A stretch of 64,000 nt of DNA from JANQIO01 sp043513815 (GTDB lineage: Bacteria > Pseudomonadota > Gammaproteobacteria > Pseudomonadales > Halieaceae), in NCBI GenBank assembly GCA_043513815.1, contig CP121313.1:2604001-2668000 (forward strand), written 5' to 3'. Shown here in pieces: positions 60,581-64,000 of this stretch. The notes beneath the pieces are model-generated. The model was not told the DNA's origin. It made no database searches and was given only the letters and a program-made list of their open reading frames with translations. Both the position numbers and the translations under genes were made by a program. The first letter of the stretch is position 1. Each line of letters opens with the position of its first letter.

Positions 60581-61369
60581 ATGCAGCTGCTGACCGATCT
60601 CCTCGATACCCTGCTGGACACTGTCCTAGACGTGCTGCCCATTGCCGTGATCATTATCGGCTTTCAGGCACTGGTCATCCGTCGGCCGATCCACGATGTG
60701 AAACGGGTCGCCACCGGTTTTCTCTACGTATTGCTAGGCCTGAGTCTGTTCCTGCTGGGCCTGGAGCAGGCGCTGTTTCCGCTCGGCCGAGTCATGGCCG
60801 GCCAGCTCACCGACCCGGCGTTTATCAGCGAACACGCCCTGGTCGACGGCGGCTTCCATTGGCTCAACTACTATTGGGTGTACCTGTTTGCGTTCGCTAT
60901 CGGCTGGAGCACGACCATTGCAGAACCCTCGCTGATGGCAGTCGCCATCAAGGCCAACGAGGTCTCCGGTGGCGCCATCGGTACCAACGGCCTGCGTCAG
61001 TCAGTCGCCCTTGGGGTCGCCATCGGCATCTCGCTGGGCTGTTATCGCATCGTCGCGGGTGACCCCATCCACTACTACATCATCGCCGGCTACGTGGTGG
61101 TGATCGTGCAAACGCGCTTTGCACCGTCGCTGATTGTGCCGCTGGCCTACGACTCCGGTGGCGTCACCACATCCACAGTCACGGTGCCCCTGGTGGCGGC
61201 GCTGGGCCTGGGACTTTCAGAAACCGTACCGGGCCGCAACCCATTGCTGGACGGGTTCGGCCTCATTGCTTTTGCATCACTGTTCCCAATCATCTCAGTC
61301 ATGGCATACGCCCAGATCGCCGAATGGCGACAGCAGCGCCGTGCAAACAAGCAAACCAAGGAGACATGA
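60581..61369 (+). CDS. DUF1538 membrane protein, second copy
   Basis: The 262-residue integral membrane protein has helices VLPIAVIIIGFQALVI, GFLYVLLGLSLFLLGLEQALFPLG, WVYLFAFAIGWSTTIAEPSLMAVAI, IAGYVVVIVQTRFAPSLIV and FGLIAFASLFPIISVMAYAQI. The motif PLAYDSGGVTTSTVTVPLVAALG is shared with the preceding gene and is the most likely substrate or ion path. I use the ATG at 60581, seven bases after the previous stop. It is followed one base later by the P-II-like gene. A transporter is the simplest guess. DUF1538 has no settled function known to me. Confidence 0.82.
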   Translation: MQLLTDLLDTLLDTVLDVLPIAVIIIGFQALVIRRPIHDVKRVATGFLYVLLGLSLFLLGLEQALFPLGRVMAGQLTDPAFISEHALVDGGFHWLNYYWVYLFAFAIGWSTTIAEPSLMAVAIKANEVSGGAIGTNGLRQSVALGVAIGISLGCYRIVAGDPIHYYIIAGYVVVIVQTRFAPSLIVPLAYDSGGVTTSTVTVPLVAALGLGLSETVPGRNPLLDGFGLIAFASLFPIISVMAYAQIAEWRQQRRANKQTKET

Positions 61370-61370
61370 C

Positions 61371-61721
61371 GTGCACTTCAAACTGTTGATCACATTTGTC
61401 GACGACCACAAGACCAAGGCGGTCATCGATTGCGCGCGGCAGGCTGGCGCCACCGGCGCTACCATCATCAATCACGCACGCGGCGAGGGCCTGAAACCGT
61501 CGAAAAGCTTCTTTGGTCTGGAGCTGGAAAGCCAGCGCGACGTGGTCCTCTTCCTGGTGGAGGAGCACCTGTCCCGACAGATTCTGGAAGAGATCGGCCG
61601 TGTCGGCGAGTTTGACGAGAAGCCCGGCACCGGGATGGCAGTACAAATCGATATAGAAGACGCGGTCGGTGTACGGCACCAGATCCAGGAACTGACCGAC
61701 ACAGTGACAGACAATTTCTGA
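61371..61721 (+). CDS. P-II-like signalling protein (GlnB/GlnK fold)
   Basis: The 116-residue protein has the P-II ferredoxin-like pattern: HFKLLITFVDDHKTKAVIDCARQAGATGATIINHARG, then the T-loop region GLKPSKSFFGLELESQ, and VVLFLVEEHLSRQILEEIGRV. P-II trimers read ATP/ADP and 2-oxoglutarate or other ligands and bind membrane transporters. The uridylylated tyrosine of classical T-loops is not present. The GTG start has AGGAG seven bases upstream and lies one base after the second DUF1538 gene, so the two are coupled. It is the likely gate for the DUF1538 pair. Confidence 0.85.
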   Translation: MHFKLLITFVDDHKTKAVIDCARQAGATGATIINHARGEGLKPSKSFFGLELESQRDVVLFLVEEHLSRQILEEIGRVGEFDEKPGTGMAVQIDIEDAVGVRHQIQELTDTVTDNF

Positions 61722-61735
61722 CGGGGGCACCGCCA

Positions 61736-62131
61736 ATGAAAAAAGTGATTCGAACACGCGACGTCATGCGCGACCACTTCCTGCTGCTGGACGGACTGGC
61801 GACCGTGCGCGAAGTGCTGGATGCCATGCGCGCAGAAAACGCCAGCGCCGTCATCGTCAAGAAACGCCACGACGACGATGAATTCGGCATCGTTCTGCTG
61901 TCGGATATTGCCAAGAAAGTGCTGGCGATTGACCGTTCGCCAGACCGCGTAAACATCTACGAAATCATGAGCAAGCCGGTCATAAGCATCGACCCTCACA
62001 TGGACGTGCGCTACTGCTCGCGCCTGTTCGAACAGTTCGGCCTGTCTCACGCACCGGTCATCGAAAACGGGGAGATTCTGGGCATGGTGGACTATCCCGC
62101 CCTGGTGCTGCGCGGACTGTCTGAGCTCTAG
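61736..62131 (+). CDS. Stand-alone CBS-domain pair protein
   Basis: The 131-residue protein consists of two CBS domains (IRTRDVMRDHFLLLDGLATVREVLDAMRAENASAVIV and NIYEIMSKPVISIDPHMDVRYCSRLFEQFGLSHAPVIENGEILGMV), which usually bind adenine nucleotides. It starts 14 bases after the P-II-like gene and ends the operon. Together they suggest a membrane protein pair controlled by two nucleotide sensors. Confidence 0.85.
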   Translation: MKKVIRTRDVMRDHFLLLDGLATVREVLDAMRAENASAVIVKKRHDDDEFGIVLLSDIAKKVLAIDRSPDRVNIYEIMSKPVISIDPHMDVRYCSRLFEQFGLSHAPVIENGEILGMVDYPALVLRGLSEL

Positions 62132-62153
62132 CCGTTGTACCGCGCGCCGAGGG

Positions 62154-63119
62154 TTACCTGAAGCTCGCCTTGATGATGCCGTGGTCCGAGGTGTACTGGC
62201 GCTTGTCGTCGATGTGGTCGTTGAGAATTTGTACCTCGTCGAGCTCCCAGACGCTGTCGGTGGAGTGTTCGAAGAACTCCTCCGACACCAGCACGTGGTC
62301 AAGCACCCCGCGGTGGTTGCTGTACTCGTGGGTGTAGAACACATCGCGAAAGCTGCGCAGCTGCTCCAGGAACAGCGCACTGTAGAGCGACTTGTCGCCG
62401 CCGCGTGAACGCCGGGTCATTCGTGGCTGATCGGAAAGGATATCAAGCGTATTGCTGAGCGGGTCGTCATTGAGGTCTCCCAGCACCACCGTCGGTGTGC
62501 CCTGCCCCGCCATGTGATCGACCAACATCATCCGCAGTGCGGTCGCCTCTGCCGTGCGGCGAATGGTAGACAGCGCACTGCCCACCGCCTTGCGATGGGG
62601 CGCTGCGATACTGGAGGTGCTGGCGGGCAGCTTTGATTTCAGGTGACAGGCGAATACGGTTACATCCGGCGTGTTGTCGTTCTCGTGTTGCAAAGTCGCC
62701 TTGATAACGCTGCGGGAAAAGCGGGTGATGTTGACGGTGACCTCGTCATCCTCCCCGTCACCCTCATCCACCTTAACCAGCTGATCGAAGGGAAAGTCTT
62801 TGATCACCTCAATGCTGCCGGCTATCGACCAGGGCTCCCTGACCACCAGCGCGTTGGCGATGTCATACCACTCGTCCTTGATGTAATGGGCGGTGTAATT
62901 CTCGAGCCCGGGATGGCTCAACACATCGTCGAGGCAACTTCTGCTCCACAGTTCCTGTATCGCCAGCACATCGGCGTTCAGCTCCCGCAGCTTGTGGACC
63001 GTCCAGTCCCGCTGGAGGACATAATCCTCGTCGGAGACCGTGCTGCTGCCGCGGGTGCGCTTGCCGGCAGCCTGGAAGTTATAGAGATTGAAGGAAGCCA
63101 GGCTGATTGGGGCGGGCAT
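62154..63119 (-). CDS. Endonuclease/exonuclease/phosphatase-family hydrolase
   Basis: The 321-residue cytoplasmic protein (no signal peptide) has the EEP fold signature: SFNLYNFQ at the start, VLAIQELWS with the metal-binding glutamate, VVLGDLNDDPLSNT, VLDHVLVSEEFF and the catalytic histidine in TSDHGIIKASF. These enzymes cleave DNA, RNA or phosphodiester lipids. The substrate here is unknown. It lies on the strand opposite to the DUF1538 operon and converges with it, 22 bases apart. Confidence 0.85.
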   Translation of the reverse strand: MPAPISLASFNLYNFQAAGKRTRGSSTVSDEDYVLQRDWTVHKLRELNADVLAIQELWSRSCLDDVLSHPGLENYTAHYIKDEWYDIANALVVREPWSIAGSIEVIKDFPFDQLVKVDEGDGEDDEVTVNITRFSRSVIKATLQHENDNTPDVTVFACHLKSKLPASTSSIAAPHRKAVGSALSTIRRTAEATALRMMLVDHMAGQGTPTVVLGDLNDDPLSNTLDILSDQPRMTRRSRGGDKSLYSALFLEQLRSFRDVFYTHEYSNHRGVLDHVLVSEEFFEHSTDSVWELDEVQILNDHIDDKRQYTSDHGIIKASFR

Positions 63120-63468
63120 GTTTATCTCCAGAATGCTGCTGATTCACTTGCAGTGTAGCCGGAAAGGCGGCAGGGAAACCTATATGGTCAATTTGGGTCG
63201 ATAGTTGAGTAGAGGACTGATCTAGCTCCCAGGTGCGGCGAGCGAACCAAAACCCCGCTACGCGCTAATCGCCGTCGAAGAAATCTATACAAAAAGGCAG
63301 ATTGCGGCCTGACATACACTGATGCTGCCAGGGGAGATGTGGCGGCCAGGGGAGCACTGATTAATGCTTACAGCCTGGGTAGATTCATCACCTTTCGAGG
63401 CGCAAACGATACGCTGGCCCCAAAGTCCGGAAAAGTAGTTACTGATTTCAGAACAGCAAAAAAGCAAG
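63120..63468. other. Intergenic region, nothing recognised
   Basis: This 349-base gap holds no convincing frame, repeat or RNA. The promoter of the hydrolase gene should lie in its left part. Confidence 0.5.
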
Positions 63469-64000
63469 CTACAGGGAGAAGGGGTCACCCGACGGCAATT
63501 CGTCTAGAAGAAAGTCCCAGTCGTCGCGTTTTTCGGTTTCCAGCAGTCGCACAGCGCGTGGCGCCAGACCGAAATCTGTAAATAAATCCAGCTCGAGAAC
63601 GTAGAGCTTTCTGTGTCCCCGCTCTACGGTATTGGCCACCTGGTAGACAAGCACATCTCGACCCGGAATGTCAGCTATATCCGAGGGCGTATCGACATTC
63701 GTAGCACCAATATGCAGCTGACCATCTTCCAACGACCACGCCTGCTCCTCTAGCACCAGCACATCGTCCAAAACACCATCATCATCGTTGTCCAGTTGAT
63801 AGCTCTGGTGACGGAAAGCCTGCCGAGAATCCTGGCCTGATGCCAGCTCCCATCCGGAAACACCGGGAATTAGCGGCAATCCATTGACCGTATCAAGAAC
63901 GAATACCGGCAGCGAATCCAGTTTCAGCCAGTAGCTGCCCTCGCGATTGACGATACTTCGCTCGGTAAAACCACCTGGCCTGTCGCCGCGAACGAACACA
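63469..64000 (-). CDS. Unidentified protein, C-terminal part, cut by the window end
   Basis: The frame is open to the right edge, so the true start is probably outside. The visible 176 residues include an Asp-rich loop (LDNDDDGVLDD, like a calcium-binding or repeat loop), strands such as YWLKLDSLPVFVLD and a C-terminal KLYVLELDLFTDFGLAPRAVRLLE. No family is recognised. It may belong to a surface or beta-propeller-type protein, but nothing proves that. Confidence 0.5.
   Translation of the reverse strand, partial: VFVRGDRPGGFTERSIVNREGSYWLKLDSLPVFVLDTVNGLPLIPGVSGWELASGQDSRQAFRHQSYQLDNDDDGVLDDVLVLEEQAWSLEDGQLHIGATNVDTPSDIADIPGRDVLVYQVANTVERGHRKLYVLELDLFTDFGLAPRAVRLLETEKRDDWDFLLDELPSGDPFSL

Overview
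The window looks like a chromosome segment of a marine-type gammaproteobacterium. The best guess is the Halieaceae/Cellvibrionales neighbourhood, but this is an inference from gene content and not proven. The evidence is the translation block thrS-infC-(rpmI)-rplT-pheS-pheT-ihfA-merR followed by a tRNA-Pro, a DUF2058 protein, the N-acetylglutaminylglutamine amide (NAGGN) osmolyte genes, and TonB-dependent haem uptake. Most of the window is GC-rich. The stretch from about 36.4 to 46.4 kb is visibly AT-richer and has the gene content of an accessory island.

Layout. 0-6 kb: a haem acquisition locus. The ABC importer hmuTUV is on the minus strand, divergent from a TonB-dependent receptor, HutX and HugZ, with a Fur-box-like site between them. 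6-15 kb: a beta-propeller protein, a DPP III-like metallopeptidase, two tandem M42 peptidases, and the NAGGN synthetase and amidotransferase, mostly overlapping and on the minus strand. 15-36 kb: ordinary chromosome. It holds a NYN/LOTUS protein, an RND pump whose adaptor and permease are fused in one frame, a cytochrome c, a 2OG-Fe(II) oxygenase, a molybdenum hydroxylase pair, a sortilin-like Asp-box protein, an orphan TssM/IcmF-like protein, a ToxR-like regulator and a serine hydrolase.

36.2-46.6 kb: an island bounded by about 200-bp direct repeats, each containing 3' pieces of tRNA-Pro(GGG). The intact tRNA lies at the right edge. Cargo is an AbiE toxin-antitoxin pair whose toxin carries WYL-like and zinc-finger-like extensions, a Septu-like ATPase/HNH pair with an extra HNH nuclease, a secreted ankyrin protein, a RAYT transposase with its palindromic repeats, and a HigBA module with a recognisable promoter and operator. 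No integrase was seen.

46.7-64 kb: Dps, a penicillin-acylase-family lipoprotein, the translation block, an M20 peptidase, and a compact operon of two DUF1538 membrane proteins, a P-II-like protein and a CBS protein. This operon reads like a regulated transporter of unknown substrate. An EEP-family hydrolase and the end of an unidentified gene finish the window.

Several core genes are damaged. thrS and the first DUF1538 gene each have one extra G in a GGG run. rpmI and the first third of rplT are missing. The RND adaptor is cut and joined to its permease. Losing a ribosomal protein gene and breaking a tRNA synthetase in a free-living bacterium is unlikely, so sequence or assembly error must be considered for all four. 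The RND fusion has a perfect inverted repeat at the join, which makes a real or artefactual deletion worth testing.
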